A stretch of DNA of 64,000 nucleotides from Lysobacterales bacterium (GCA_017305135.1 JAFKNA010000020.1:1-64000), one strand, 5' to 3'; positions 51,278 through 60,302 are shown, numbered from the stretch's first letter. Notes: generated by a model not told the origin, from the sequence alone. Translations and numbers: made by a program.

Positions 51278-52462
51278 TCAGCGCGAAGCCAGCAACTCGA
51301 CTTCGGCGACCAGCCTCGCCTGCACCTCGTCGCGGCTGTAGTGGGCGAGCACGTAGTCGCGCGCACGTTGCCCCTGCGCGAGGCGTTCCTCCGCGCCCAA
51401 GCCGCGCACCGCATCGACCGCCGCATCGAAGCTGCGTCCGTCGGTGAAGATGTAGCCGCTGCTACTGGCGAAGACGTGGTCGGCCAGCACCTCGCAGGCG
51501 CCGTTGACGATGATCGGGGTGCCCTGCGCCATTGCCTCCAGCACCACGATGCTGAGGCTTTCATACGGCGAGGGATGGACGAAGGCCAGCGCGCCGGCCA
51601 TCAGCGCGGCCTTGCGCGCCTCGTCGACGAAGCCGAGGTAGCGCAGGTGCCGGCTCGGGCGGAGGCCGAGCTTGTCGGTGCCGGTCAGCAGCAGGTCGAG
51701 GTCGGCGCCGCTTCGCTTCCGGTAGGCGTTGAAGCGTTCGAGCAGCATGCCGCAGCCCTTGTGGGCATCGATGCGGCCGCTGTAGAGCAGGTAGGGCGCC
51801 GGCTCCGCGGCAGGCCGGGCGCGCGTGGTATCGATGGCCATGGCGATGATCGCGCCGTCCGCGACGCCCCACAGGCGCTCACCCAGACGCTGTTCGGCCG
51901 GCGTGTTCCAGAGCAGCCGCGGCGCCCGTCGCGCCATGTGCGCGATGGTGCTGAAGTGGGCCAGCGGCTCGTCGTGGAGCGTGGGTACCAGGGCCCAGCG
52001 GCGGTGCGCGAGGCAGCGCGAGCCTTCGTAGGTGGTCGGATACAGGTAGGTCACGAAGAGCACCACGTCGTACTCATCGCCATGGCGCGCGAGGTGGACG
52101 ATGAGCCCCGGGCAGACCGGCCCCTGCGCGCGGATGAACTCCTCCTGCAGGGCTTCGGGCCAGTCCACCCGCTGTGCGCCATCCGCCTGACTGTCCTCCC
52201 GCGCGAGCAGGCGCCGGTGGAGATCATGGAAATAGCCGCCGCGGTCGCGCGCAACGGCGAAGCGGATGATCCGCACGCCTTCGCGCTCCTCCGCGCCGAC
52301 CGGCAGTTCGTTGTTCCAGCTCACATAATCGAGCGCCGTGCTGGTCAGCACGTCGACCGCATGGGTTCCGGCGAGGAGTTGGGCGTGCTGCCAGGCCAGC
52401 GCTTCGGCACCGCCGACCAGCGTCGGGTGGCAACGCGGCACCACGATCGCGACGCGTTTCAT
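51278..52462 (-). CDS. Glycosyltransferase family 4
   Basis: A 394-residue GT-B enzyme: MKRVAIVVPRCHPTLVGGAEALAWQHAQLLA at the N-terminus (GGAE acceptor loop) and, in the donor domain, LLYSGRIDAHKGCGMLLE and FVHPSPYESLSIVVLEAMAQGTPIIVNG with the E-x7-E motif. Its ATG lies inside the stop of the upstream GT4 gene (ATGA, 52459-52462). It ends the minus-strand half of the polysaccharide locus and abuts phoQ tail-to-tail with no gap. Confidence 0.9.
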   Translation of the reverse strand: MKRVAIVVPRCHPTLVGGAEALAWQHAQLLAGTHAVDVLTSTALDYVSWNNELPVGAEEREGVRIIRFAVARDRGGYFHDLHRRLLAREDSQADGAQRVDWPEALQEEFIRAQGPVCPGLIVHLARHGDEYDVVLFVTYLYPTTYEGSRCLAHRRWALVPTLHDEPLAHFSTIAHMARRAPRLLWNTPAEQRLGERLWGVADGAIIAMAIDTTRARPAAEPAPYLLYSGRIDAHKGCGMLLERFNAYRKRSGADLDLLLTGTDKLGLRPSRHLRYLGFVDEARKAALMAGALAFVHPSPYESLSIVVLEAMAQGTPIIVNGACEVLADHVFASSSGYIFTDGRSFDAAVDAVRGLGAEERLAQGQRARDYVLAHYSRDEVQARLVAEVELLASR

Positions 52463-53541
52463 GCCGCGCGATCCAGCAGGTCGAAGAAGCGCTGGCGCAG
52501 GACCTCGGGCGTGAACTCGCGCGCATAGCGCCGATGCGCGCGCTCGCGCAGGTGGCCGCGCAGCGCGGCGTCGTCCTGCAGCCGCGCGAGCGTCGCGGCA
52601 TACAGCCACGGATCAACCTCGTCCCATACGATGCCACCGTCGCCGACCGTCTCCGCGATCGCGCTGCGGTCGCGGGCGACGACCGGCACGCCGAGCGCCA
52701 TGGCTTCCACCAGCGGCACGCAGAAGCCTTCGTGCCCGCTCAGGGTCATGAACGCGGAACTCGCCAGGTAGGCCGCCTTGAGCTGCGCCTCATTGACCGA
52801 TTCCAGCCAGCGCACCCGCGCACCGAGCCGGTGCTGCTCAATGCGCTGCTGGATGCGTTCGGCATAGGCGGCCAGCGCAAGGTCGCGCTTGCCGACGATG
52901 AGCAGGCGCGCGGGATCGCCCCAGCCGTCGACGAAGGCTGCAAAGGCGTCGACCAGTTCGACATGGCCCTTGTTGGGCGCGACCCGGCCCACCATCAGGA
53001 TGTTGCACGCGCCATCGCAGAGGCGGTCGAGCAGGCCGAGGTCCGCTTCGGCGTCCACCAGGTGCTCGATGCGGTGGAAGGGTGGCAGCACCGCGCAGCG
53101 TTCCGCGGGCGCGCCTTCGGCGCGCAGTTCGCCGAGGTTGTAGGCGGAGGCGCCCAGATAGAGTTCGCAGCCTAGCCTGGCGAGGCGGGGCACTTCGGCG
53201 CGCCCGCGCCGGCACGCCTGCTCGTGGGCCGTCGAGATACCGGCGAAGAACTCCGGTGGGGTGATGTTGTGGTAGCGCACCACGCGGAACGCGGGCGAGC
53301 GGCGCAGCGCCTCGAGTCCGGCCGGCCAGCCGACCGAGAAATGGTAGATGAGGAGGTCGCGCGGTCCGCAGAAACCCTCGAGCTCGGAGAGCGGCGAGGT
53401 CCGCTCCGCGACGCCGATCGCTGTCTCGCAGAACACGCGCGTGGTGATGCCGCGGCTGCGCAGCAGCGCGGCCATGGTCAGGGCGTCGTTTCCGACCGCA
53501 TCGTGCCCGGCCAGGGTCGGCAGGAGGATGGCCGCCTTCAT
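52459..53541 (-). CDS. Glycosyltransferase family 4 (paralog of next gene)
   Basis: A 360-residue GT-B enzyme: MKAAILLPTLAGHDAVGNDALTMAALLRSRG, RYHNITPPEFFAG, ILMVGRVAPNKGHVELVDAFAAF and FMTLSGHEGFCVPLVEAMALGVPVVAR (donor-site E-x7-E). These motifs recur nearly unchanged in the gene at 53538-54623, so the two look like a tandem duplication. Overlaps both neighbours by ATGA. Cytosolic, adding a sugar to a lipid-linked glycan is the expected role. Confidence 0.92.
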   Translation of the reverse strand: MKAAILLPTLAGHDAVGNDALTMAALLRSRGITTRVFCETAIGVAERTSPLSELEGFCGPRDLLIYHFSVGWPAGLEALRRSPAFRVVRYHNITPPEFFAGISTAHEQACRRGRAEVPRLARLGCELYLGASAYNLGELRAEGAPAERCAVLPPFHRIEHLVDAEADLGLLDRLCDGACNILMVGRVAPNKGHVELVDAFAAFVDGWGDPARLLIVGKRDLALAAYAERIQQRIEQHRLGARVRWLESVNEAQLKAAYLASSAFMTLSGHEGFCVPLVEAMALGVPVVARDRSAIAETVGDGGIVWDEVDPWLYAATLARLQDDAALRGHLRERAHRRYAREFTPEVLRQRFFDLLDRAA

Positions 53542-54623
53542 CGGGTGCCGATCCGCCGCAGTGCTTCGGCGAGTCCCGCCTCGAGCACCGGCGGGGCGAA
53601 GGTGTCGGCATAGCGGCGGCGCCCGCGCTCGCGCAGGCCCCCGCGCAGCTCCGCGTCGCTGGCGATGCGCAGCACGCTGGCCGCGACCAGGTGCGGATCG
53701 GCGCTGTCCCAGACCAGCCCGGCGTCGCCGACGGTCCACGGCAGGGCGCTGCTGGCGCGGGCGACCACCGGGGTACCGAGCGCCATCGCTTCCACCACCG
53801 GCACGCAGAAGCCCTCGTGTTCGCTCAGCATCACCAGCGCGTCGGCGCGGTCGAAGGCGGCGCGCAGTTCCGCGCCGTTGGCATCCTGGAGCCACGTGAT
53901 GTGCCCTTCCACCCCGCGCGCGGCGATGCGCTGGCGGAGCGCGGCGCCGTAGCGGGCGAGGTTGGGATCGAGCTTGCCGATCAGCAGCAGGTGCGCGCCG
54001 GGCGCCATCGCCACGGCGGCGGCGAGCGCATCGACGAGGTCGAAGTGGGCCTTGTTGGGCGAGATGCGGCCGACCATCAGCAGCAGCGGCGCGCCGGCCG
54101 GCAGGCGCCGGGTGTCCGCTTGCAGCGAGCGCAGCTCCTCGATCTCGTGGAAGGGCGGCAGCACCGCGCAGCGCACGGCAGGCACGCCGCGCTCCATGAG
54201 GTCCCCGAGGTTGTAGGGCGAGTCGCCGAGGTAGAGCTCGCAGCCCATGGCGGCGTAGGCATCGAGCTGGCGGCGGCCGTCGCTGCAGGCCGCGACATAG
54301 CCCTCCGACCAGCCCGCGAAGAACTCCGGCGGCGTGATGTTGTGGTAGCGCAGGACGCGCCGCGCGCGGGTGCGGCCGAACAGCGCCAGCGGCAGGTCCC
54401 AGCCGACGCAGTAGTGATAGAGGACGATGTCCTCCGGCGAGCGCAGCCAGGCTTCGAGCATGCCGGGCTCCTGCACCGGTTCGTCGATGCCGCGCGCGCT
54501 GGGGCTGAACAGCGCGACTTCGTGACCCTGCGCGCGCAGCGCCGCGGTCATGCCGAGTGCGTCGTTGCTGACGGCGTCATGGCGCGCGAGCCCGGGCGCC
54601 AGCATGGCGATGCGCATCGGCAT
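53538..54623 (-). CDS. Glycosyltransferase family 4
   Basis: A 361-residue GT-B enzyme: MPMRIAMLAPGLARHDAVSNDALGMTAALRAQGHEVALFSP, RYHNITPPEFFAGWSEGY, LLMVGRISPNKAHFDLVDALA and VMLSEHEGFCVPVVEAMALGTPVVARA. The start ATG 54623 overlaps the stop of the methyltransferase gene (TGATG); ATG 54617 is possible. Paralogous to 52459-53541, sharing the unusual GHDAV/RHDAV-xNDAL N-terminus and the HNITPPEFFAG block. Confidence 0.92.
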   Translation of the reverse strand: MPMRIAMLAPGLARHDAVSNDALGMTAALRAQGHEVALFSPSARGIDEPVQEPGMLEAWLRSPEDIVLYHYCVGWDLPLALFGRTRARRVLRYHNITPPEFFAGWSEGYVAACSDGRRQLDAYAAMGCELYLGDSPYNLGDLMERGVPAVRCAVLPPFHEIEELRSLQADTRRLPAGAPLLLMVGRISPNKAHFDLVDALAAAVAMAPGAHLLLIGKLDPNLARYGAALRQRIAARGVEGHITWLQDANGAELRAAFDRADALVMLSEHEGFCVPVVEAMALGTPVVARASSALPWTVGDAGLVWDSADPHLVAASVLRIASDAELRGGLRERGRRRYADTFAPPVLEAGLAEALRRIGTR

Positions 54624-55978
54624 CAACCGGCAGCGCGGCGGGCGAGCACCGCCGCTTCGAACAGCTGCGGCGCCTCGAAGCCTGCGGCCACGACGAGGGC
54701 GCCGAGCTGCTGCGGCGTGGGCGGCACCAGCGCCGACGGCCACCCGGCCGGGTCGTTGCGGACGAGCAGGCAGGCCCCGGGCTTGAGGGCCTGCCATGCC
54801 GCGTGCAGCACCCGCGCCGCACCGGCCGGATCAGCGAGGAGCGGGGCAAAGGCGAGCGTCACCGCATCGAGGCTGGCCGCTTCGATGCGCGCCATCGCCT
54901 CGACCGCGGTGGCCGCGCCGGCGAGGTCATCCACGGACCGGGTGGCGCCAAACGCATCGAAACCCCCGGCCTGCAGCGCGTCGAGCCAGGCCGAACCCGC
55001 GGCTCCGAGGTCGAGGACGCGCGCGCCGGCGTCGAGCCGCGCAGCCAATGCGGCGAGGCAGGCCTGGCGCTGCGCATCCCGCGTCGCGGCGAACGCGGCG
55101 TCGGCATGGAATGCCGCTTGCAGCGCGCGGCCGGCCGCCGCTTCGGCGGCCGCCGCCGCTTCGATGCCGGCAAGGGCCGACTGCAGCGAGGCCAGGTAAT
55201 GGTTCATGCCGTTGACCAGGTGCCGCAGGCCGGCGAGGTCGCGTGCCGCTTCCAGGCAGGTGCCGAGCTGGCCTTCGGCCGCATCGAGGCGGCTGCGCAG
55301 CGGCCCCAGCTCATGCTCGCGCAGTTGGCCCAGCTGCAGGGCGATCTGTTCGGCCTGCGCGGCAAGCGCCTGCTCCAGGGCGCGCAACGCCTCCGCAGTG
55401 GCTTGCGCGCGCTGGTCGGTAGCTGTCAGGCGACCTTCGAGCAGCTGCCGCCCCGCTTCCGCAGCGGCGAACTGCGCCGCGCTCGTCGTCCCCGCGGCGC
55501 GCTGGTGGCGCAGCAGCAACGGCAGCGCGGCCAGCGCGAGGCTCCAGTCGACCAGATAGCCGAGCAGCGGCAGCCGCGCCAGCTTGGCGAGGAGATAGCG
55601 CGGCAACAGGCCCCTGATGCGGACGCCGTTGCTTCTTCCTTCCGGCGACCAGCGCAGGTTGCCAAGCACCTCGGCCTTGCTGGCGCCGTTGGCGAGCAGG
55701 CGGACCTGCAGCGACGCCGCGGCCTCGTCCGGTGGGCGCTTCAGCAGCGCGCGGAAGGCGCCGTCGACGAAGGCGACGTAGTCGGTGCCGGTCAGCTCGC
55801 CGATCGCATAGCTGCGGCGGGAACGCTCGATGCCATCGGCGCGGGACGCCTCCTCCTCGGTGGCCTGCATCGGTGGCGGTTCGATCCGCGGCAGCGGCGC
55901 GCGGCTGCGCGCAGCTTCGGCTTCCGCGCGAATCTCGGCCTTCGCTCGTTCGATGAGCTCACTGTGCGGAATGCTCAC
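54623..55978 (-). CDS. DUF4214 / coiled-coil / methyltransferase-like protein
   Basis: A 451-residue mosaic. Residues about 55-115 (YAIGELTGTDYVAFVDGAFRALLKRPPDEAA) match DUF4214, a domain common in surface-polysaccharide clusters. Residues 120-160 include a hydrophobic stretch (LLPRYLLAKLARLPLLGYLVDWSLALAALPLLL). Residues 165-300 are Ala/Gln-rich coiled coil. Residues 310-445 resemble a class I methyltransferase with VLDLGAAGSAWLDALQAGGFDAFGATRS. The glycine motif reads DLGAAGSAW and the catalytic residues are unclear. It may act at the membrane on the growing chain. Start GTG 55978 is preceded by GGAATC; first gene of the four-gene minus-strand operon. Confidence 0.72.
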   Translation of the reverse strand: MSIPHSELIERAKAEIRAEAEAARSRAPLPRIEPPPMQATEEEASRADGIERSRRSYAIGELTGTDYVAFVDGAFRALLKRPPDEAAASLQVRLLANGASKAEVLGNLRWSPEGRSNGVRIRGLLPRYLLAKLARLPLLGYLVDWSLALAALPLLLRHQRAAGTTSAAQFAAAEAGRQLLEGRLTATDQRAQATAEALRALEQALAAQAEQIALQLGQLREHELGPLRSRLDAAEGQLGTCLEAARDLAGLRHLVNGMNHYLASLQSALAGIEAAAAAEAAAGRALQAAFHADAAFAATRDAQRQACLAALAARLDAGARVLDLGAAGSAWLDALQAGGFDAFGATRSVDDLAGAATAVEAMARIEAASLDAVTLAFAPLLADPAGAARVLHAAWQALKPGACLLVRNDPAGWPSALVPPTPQQLGALVVAAGFEAPQLFEAAVLARRAAG

Positions 55979-56499
55979 GATTCCAAGTCCCGTGTCGATT
56001 GACGTCGCCCCGGCGCATAGCAGCCCGGCGGTGCGAGGCTGGCCCGGAAACCCGCCGTCCGATTCGCCGAATGATGCCACGGCCTCCCGCTGGTCGGCGC
56101 CCGACCTGGCTTGGCAGCGTGCGGGTGGATTGGGACGCCCGGGTCCGGGTCCGCAGGCCCTCGTGCCGGTTCAGGGGCGCGTCGCGATGCTGGCGCGCTC
56201 CCCTCCACCGCCCCAGAGCGGAGCGGCATGATGCCATAGCGGCGCGCTGCCGCAACGTCTGCGTTCCCGACGCGCCGGTCGCAATGGCGAGGCGCGTCGG
56301 ATGGCGCAGGCCCGCCGTTGCCTGGGTCAGCACCAGTGCGCCGAGGGACGTCGCGGCCTCGATCTCCATGCGCACCAGCCCGCTGCCGCCACCGCTACCA
56401 CCCGCAAGTGCAAACAGCACGGTTGCCAGCACGAGCATCCGCCGACTATCGTTGCCGCTTCGGCCTCTGTCCAGCCGGCATTCAGCTCGGGAGTACCGC
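55979..56499. other. Divergent intergenic region of the polysaccharide locus
   Basis: This 521-bp region separates the minus and plus halves of the locus. A minus-strand open frame from ATG 56438 begins with a signal-peptide-like stretch (MLVLATVLFALAGG) and high third-position GC for about 70 codons. It then turns into Arg/Pro-rich low-complexity and runs 20 bp into the GTG-started gene. It might be a small or decayed gene, but I do not annotate it. No clear promoter boxes were found. Confidence 0.45.
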
Positions 56500-57057
56500 A
56501 TGCGCATCGTTGCCCTGTCCGTCCTGATCCTGGCGCTCTGCGCCTGCAACCCCTCGACGCCGGAACAGCCGACGCCGACCGCGCCGGAGCCCGCGCCACA
56601 GGCCGCGGCGCCGGCAGCGCCGTCGATGGAAGCCGCGCCTGCGGAGGCGCCAGCGCAGGCTGCGGCAGCCAAGGAGATTCCCGAAGGCGCCTGCGGCGAC
56701 CAGTCGGCGCTACCCGAGGACCAGCGCGTCGCCAACACCGCGCGCTGGACCACCGCGAGCGAGCAGGACAACTTCGGCTTCGACGTCTACCGCGGCGACA
56801 GCGAGAAGGGGCCGTTCACCAAGCTGACAAAGGAGCCGATCCTCGGCGCCGGCACCTCGGACGAAACCCACAAGTACGAGTACCGGGACGAGAGCATCGA
56901 CCCCTGCAAGGCCTACTGGTACTACGTCGAGGGCATCTCCACCAACGGCACGCGCGAGAAGTTCACGCCAACCTTCCGCGCCGCGCCCAAGCACCGCCCG
57001 GTTGGATCGGTGCCCGATTACGGCACGCAGGTGCCGGAACAGCCGGCTGCGGAGTGA
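56500..57057 (+). CDS. Lipoprotein with a fibronectin type III-like domain
   Basis: A 185-residue protein with lipoprotein signal peptide (MRIVALSVLILALCAC, lipobox LCAC) followed by an Ala/Pro/Glu-rich linker (EQPTPTAPEPAPQAAAPAA) and a single FN3-like beta domain (residues 80-165, FGFDVYRGDSEKGPFTKL...YWYYVEGISTNGTREKF). Likely anchored to the outer or inner membrane, facing the periplasm. GGAG lies 6 bp before the ATG. Its function is unknown; its place at the head of the plus-strand half suggests an accessory role in surface assembly, though this is only positional. Confidence 0.82.
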   Translation: MRIVALSVLILALCACNPSTPEQPTPTAPEPAPQAAAPAAPSMEAAPAEAPAQAAAAKEIPEGACGDQSALPEDQRVANTARWTTASEQDNFGFDVYRGDSEKGPFTKLTKEPILGAGTSDETHKYEYRDESIDPCKAYWYYVEGISTNGTREKFTPTFRAAPKHRPVGSVPDYGTQVPEQPAAE

Positions 57058-57082
57058 CTCCGCGCCGCGGCCCGTGGCCGCG

Positions 57083-58507
57083 GTGAACGCGGATCCGGCC
57101 CGCGAGCAGTCGCGCCGCCGTGGCATGGCGGCGGTGTTCCTCGCCCTGTTCGCGCTGTCGCACGGGCTGCTCTGGTACGCCTACTACGGCCACGGCGCCA
57201 AGCCGCTGATCGGCGACGAGCAGCATTATCAAGCCACCGCGCTGTCGATCCTCACCGGCGGCAGCTGGATGCAGGGCAGCATCTGGCCGCCGCTGCAACC
57301 GCTGCTGCTGGCGGCGACCTACCGCATCTTCGGCGTGCACGTGCTCGCCGCGCAGGTGCTGCAGGGCCTGCTCTTCATCGGCTGTGGGGTGCTCCTGCGC
57401 GATCTCTGGCGCCAGCTAGGCGGCGGCGTCCGCGCCGCCAACGCCGCCACCGCGCTGTTCCTGCTGAGCCCCGGGATCGCCGCCTACGCGCAGTGGCTGT
57501 GGCCGGAGATTCCGCACCTCGCGTTGCTGCTCGCCGCGCTTTGCCTGTTGGCGCGTGCGCCGGCGCCGGGGCGCGGCTTCGCGGCCGGGGCCTGCATTGG
57601 CCTAGCCATCCTCGCCAAGAGCCTGTTGGCGGGATTCTGGCCGGTGTTCCTGCTGGCCTTCGTGCGCGGGCATCGGCCGCGCTTCGCATGGGCGGCGGCG
57701 CTGGCCTTCGCCGGCGGACTCGCGCTGCCGACCACGCCCGCCCTGCTGGAAGGCTGGCACCGGCACGGCCGGCCGATGATTGCCGACAGCTCGGCCTACA
57801 ACCTGTGGATCGGCCTCACCGACCGTTGGCGCAGCGACTACGTCGAGGACATGGGCGGCCGCACCCTGCCCGCGTTCCTCGCCAGTGGGGAGACGCCGGC
57901 CGAGCGCAATGCGCTGTACCTCGACAAGGCGCGCACGCTGGTCGAGCGGCAGGGGCTCCTTCCCACCCTGGCCGAACAGTCCGGTCGGCAGTACTTCCGC
58001 CTCTTCAGCGCCAAGACGCCGCTGGTCTCGCAACTGCCGGGTCCGGCCTGCGCCGGCCACCTTTCCGTCTATCGCACCCCGCCGTGGCTGACGCGCACGC
58101 TGACGCTGGGCAATGATCTCGCGCACGCCCTGATCCTCGCCGCCGCAGCGCTTGGGGTCGCCTGCTGGCGGCGACGGCCGGGGCGCATGATGGCCATCAT
58201 CGCGGTCTTCTCCGCCTACCAGCTTGCGCTGTTCCTCGTGCTCCATGTGAAGGCTCGGTTCCTGCTGCCGATGCTGCCGTTCCTGTGCGGATTCGCCGGC
58301 AGCTTCCTCACCGCGTGGCGCGCGGCGCCCGCCGGTGCGTGCCCGCCGCAATCGCATCCGGCAGTCGCGCCGGCCCCCAGCGTGGCGATGGTCGGATCGC
58401 CGCTCTCGCTTTCGCCCGGGCGCCTCGGCATCGGCGCGCTGCTCGCCGCCCTGCTGCTCGTGCTCGCCTTCGCCGGGCCGCTGCTGGATCGCTCCTGCGC
58501 GGGTTGA
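57083..58507 (+). CDS. GT39/PMT-like membrane glycosyltransferase
   Basis: A membrane protein of about 474 residues, with some 10-12 hydrophobic segments (AVFLALFALSHGLLWYAYY, GLLFIGCGVLL, LPTTPALL and others). The first extracytoplasmic loop holds GDEQHY, the acidic catalytic position of GT-C enzymes using polyprenyl-phosphate sugars, and QGSIWPPLQPLLLAATYRIFG is typical of the family. It would add sugars on the periplasmic side of the inner membrane. Start is uncertain: GTG 57083 (used here), GTG 57074 or ATG 57125; none has a good Shine-Dalgarno. It follows the lipoprotein gene by about 25 bp. Confidence 0.8.
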   Translation: MNADPAREQSRRRGMAAVFLALFALSHGLLWYAYYGHGAKPLIGDEQHYQATALSILTGGSWMQGSIWPPLQPLLLAATYRIFGVHVLAAQVLQGLLFIGCGVLLRDLWRQLGGGVRAANAATALFLLSPGIAAYAQWLWPEIPHLALLLAALCLLARAPAPGRGFAAGACIGLAILAKSLLAGFWPVFLLAFVRGHRPRFAWAAALAFAGGLALPTTPALLEGWHRHGRPMIADSSAYNLWIGLTDRWRSDYVEDMGGRTLPAFLASGETPAERNALYLDKARTLVERQGLLPTLAEQSGRQYFRLFSAKTPLVSQLPGPACAGHLSVYRTPPWLTRTLTLGNDLAHALILAAAALGVACWRRRPGRMMAIIAVFSAYQLALFLVLHVKARFLLPMLPFLCGFAGSFLTAWRAAPAGACPPQSHPAVAPAPSVAMVGSPLSLSPGRLGIGALLAALLLVLAFAGPLLDRSCAG

Positions 58508-58509
58508 GC

Positions 58510-59319
58510 GTGCCCGAATCCGGTATCCTCGCCAGCTTTCCCCGCCCGTCCTGCGCGATGCGCCTGCACCTCGTCGAGCTGATCCTCTTCAACACCTACG
58601 CGGAGCTGCGTGCCGAGGCGGCGCGCAGCTATCTCGGCCTGGTCTGGTGGGTGCTGGAACCGGCCATGATGATGGGCGCGTTCTGGCTTGTGTTCGACGT
58701 GATCCTGCACACCGGCGGGCCGGATTACGTGCCCTTCCTGCTGATCGGCATCACCGTCTGGCAGTGGATGAAGTCCTGCATCACCCACGGCGGCTACGCC
58801 ATCTGGGGCAACCTCGGCATGGTGCGCCAGGTGCCGCTGCCGCCGCTGGTGTTCCCGCTGGTGGCGATGCTGTCGGATACGGTCAAGTTCGCCTTCATCT
58901 TCGCCCTGCTGCTGGTGATCCTGTGGTCGATGGGCTATCCGCCCAATGCTGCCTACTGGGGCCTGGTACCGCTGTTCGCATCGGTGTTCCTGGCCGGTGC
59001 CGGCGCCGGCTTCATCGTCGCCGCGCTGGTGCCGCTGGTGCCGGACCTGCGCTTCGTGATCGAGCAGGTGCTGACCGTGGTGATGTTCCTCTCAGGGGTG
59101 GTGTTTCCGCTGACGCAGGTCCCCGACCGGCTGCGCTGGATGATGGATTTCAATCCGGTGGCGGTGGTGATGGCCGATGCGCGCGGCATCCTCATGCATG
59201 CGCAACTGCCGAACTGGGTCGGGCTCTACAAGGTGGCGCTGATCTCGATCTCCGCCTGCATCGCCGGGGTCCTGTTCGTGCGCCACCTGGCGCCGCGGTT
59301 CCCGAAGCTGGCCAGCTGA
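58510..59319 (+). CDS. wzm: Polysaccharide ABC exporter permease, Wzm-like
   Basis: A 269-residue ABC-2 permease (253 if ATG 58558 is the start): SYLGLVWWVLEPAMMMGAFWLVFDVIL, YVPFLLIGITVWQWMKSCITHG and VMFLSGVVFPLTQVPDRLRWMMDFNPVAVVM are characteristic of Wzm/TagG/KpsM-type exporters. GTG 58510 lies two bases after the previous stop codon and gives the usual family length. It forms the channel that moves lipid-linked polysaccharide across the inner membrane with the ATPase one base downstream. Confidence 0.88.
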   Translation: MPESGILASFPRPSCAMRLHLVELILFNTYAELRAEAARSYLGLVWWVLEPAMMMGAFWLVFDVILHTGGPDYVPFLLIGITVWQWMKSCITHGGYAIWGNLGMVRQVPLPPLVFPLVAMLSDTVKFAFIFALLLVILWSMGYPPNAAYWGLVPLFASVFLAGAGAGFIVAALVPLVPDLRFVIEQVLTVVMFLSGVVFPLTQVPDRLRWMMDFNPVAVVMADARGILMHAQLPNWVGLYKVALISISACIAGVLFVRHLAPRFPKLAS

Positions 59320-59320
59320 C

Positions 59321-60025
59321 ATGGGCGAGGCGCTGGTCGAACTGGAGCATGTCGGCATCGCGTTCAGCTCCGGACGCAACATCGGCGGAGGCCGCTTCTG
59401 GGCGCTGGAGGACGTCAGCCTGCGCCTCGACCAGGGTGACCGGCTCGGCGTCATCGGTCGTAACGGAGCCGGCAAGAGCACCCTGCTGCGCGTCATCGCC
59501 GGCATCCTCAGCCCGGATCGCGGACGCATCCGGCGCGCGCGGGTGTCCTGCCAGCTGCTGGCGCTGGCGCTCGGCTTCGTGCCGCACCTTTCCGGGCGCG
59601 ACAACGCCATCCTGTCCGGCCTGCTGCTCGGCCTGCGCCGCCGCGAGATCACCGCGCGCCTGCCGGCGATCCGCGAGTTCTCCGAACTCGGCGCCTTCTT
59701 CGAGGAGCCGATCGCCACCTATTCGGCCGGCATGAACATGCGCCTGGCGTTCTCGGTGGCGATGCAGGCCGAGCCCGACGTGCTGTTGATCGACGAGGTG
59801 CTGAGCGTCGGAGATGCCGCGTTCCAGGAAAAATCGCGCGCCGCGATGCGCGAGCGCACCGGCGAGGGCCGCACCATCGTGCTGGTCAGCCACGACGAGG
59901 AACAGATCCGCGACCGCTGCAACCGCGTGGTGTGGATCGAGCACGGGCGCAGCGTGCTGGAAGGCTCGCGCGATGAGGTGTTCGCTGCCTACCACCGACA
60001 TTCCGCCATGGAGGCCCCGCGGTGA
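59321..60025 (+). CDS. wzt: Polysaccharide ABC exporter ATPase, Wzt-like (short form)
   Basis: A 234-residue ATPase: Walker A GRNGAGKST, signature YSAGMNMRL (in place of LSGGQ, typical of Wzt/TagH/KpsT), Walker B VLLIDEVLSVGD and H-loop VLVSHDEEQ. It lacks the C-terminal carbohydrate-binding domain found in long Wzt proteins that recognise a terminally modified chain, so export here is unlikely to depend on such recognition. Starts one base after wzm and overlaps the next gene by GTGA. Confidence 0.92.
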   Translation: MGEALVELEHVGIAFSSGRNIGGGRFWALEDVSLRLDQGDRLGVIGRNGAGKSTLLRVIAGILSPDRGRIRRARVSCQLLALALGFVPHLSGRDNAILSGLLLGLRRREITARLPAIREFSELGAFFEEPIATYSAGMNMRLAFSVAMQAEPDVLLIDEVLSVGDAAFQEKSRAAMRERTGEGRTIVLVSHDEEQIRDRCNRVVWIEHGRSVLEGSRDEVFAAYHRHSAMEAPR

Positions 60026-60300
60026 GCGTGGCGCTGGACGCCGCACGCCTGGCGGCGACGGCGGCGACGCTGGACGTACCGCCGCGGCACCTGCTGGTGC
60101 TCGCCGGCCGCCTCGCCCTGCGCCCGGAGCAGCCGCTCGGCGCCGCAGACCTCCAGCGCGAGCTGGCGCGCCTGATCCAGGCCGGTGCCGCCAGCGACAC
60201 CGCCGCACGGCTGCTCGGCGTGCCGCCGTTCGCGTTCGCCACCGACGAGGTCGACCGCATGCTGCAAGTGGCGTGGGCGCGGCCGCCACGGACCCCGTAG
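60022..60300 (+). CDS. Small protein of unknown function in the polysaccharide locus
   Basis: A 92-residue Ala/Leu-rich, soluble, mainly helical protein (MSVALDAARLAATAATLDVPPRHLLVLAGRLALRPEQPLG...) with no signal peptide or motif that I recognise. The GTG start overlaps the wzt stop by GTGA, and its stop lies two bases before the next gene start. Its codon use is like its neighbours, so it is probably a real, translationally coupled gene. The predicted helical bundle could be an adaptor between ATPase and transferase, but this is only inferred from position. Confidence 0.6.
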   Translation: MSVALDAARLAATAATLDVPPRHLLVLAGRLALRPEQPLGAADLQRELARLIQAGAASDTAARLLGVPPFAFATDEVDRMLQVAWARPPRTP

Positions 60301-60302
60301 CC

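Noticed and set aside
55959-56438. Minus-strand frame starting MLVLATVLFALAGG
   Set aside because: It begins like a signal peptide but becomes Arg/Pro-rich and overlaps the next gene; evidence is too weak for a gene call. It is mentioned under the intergenic region.
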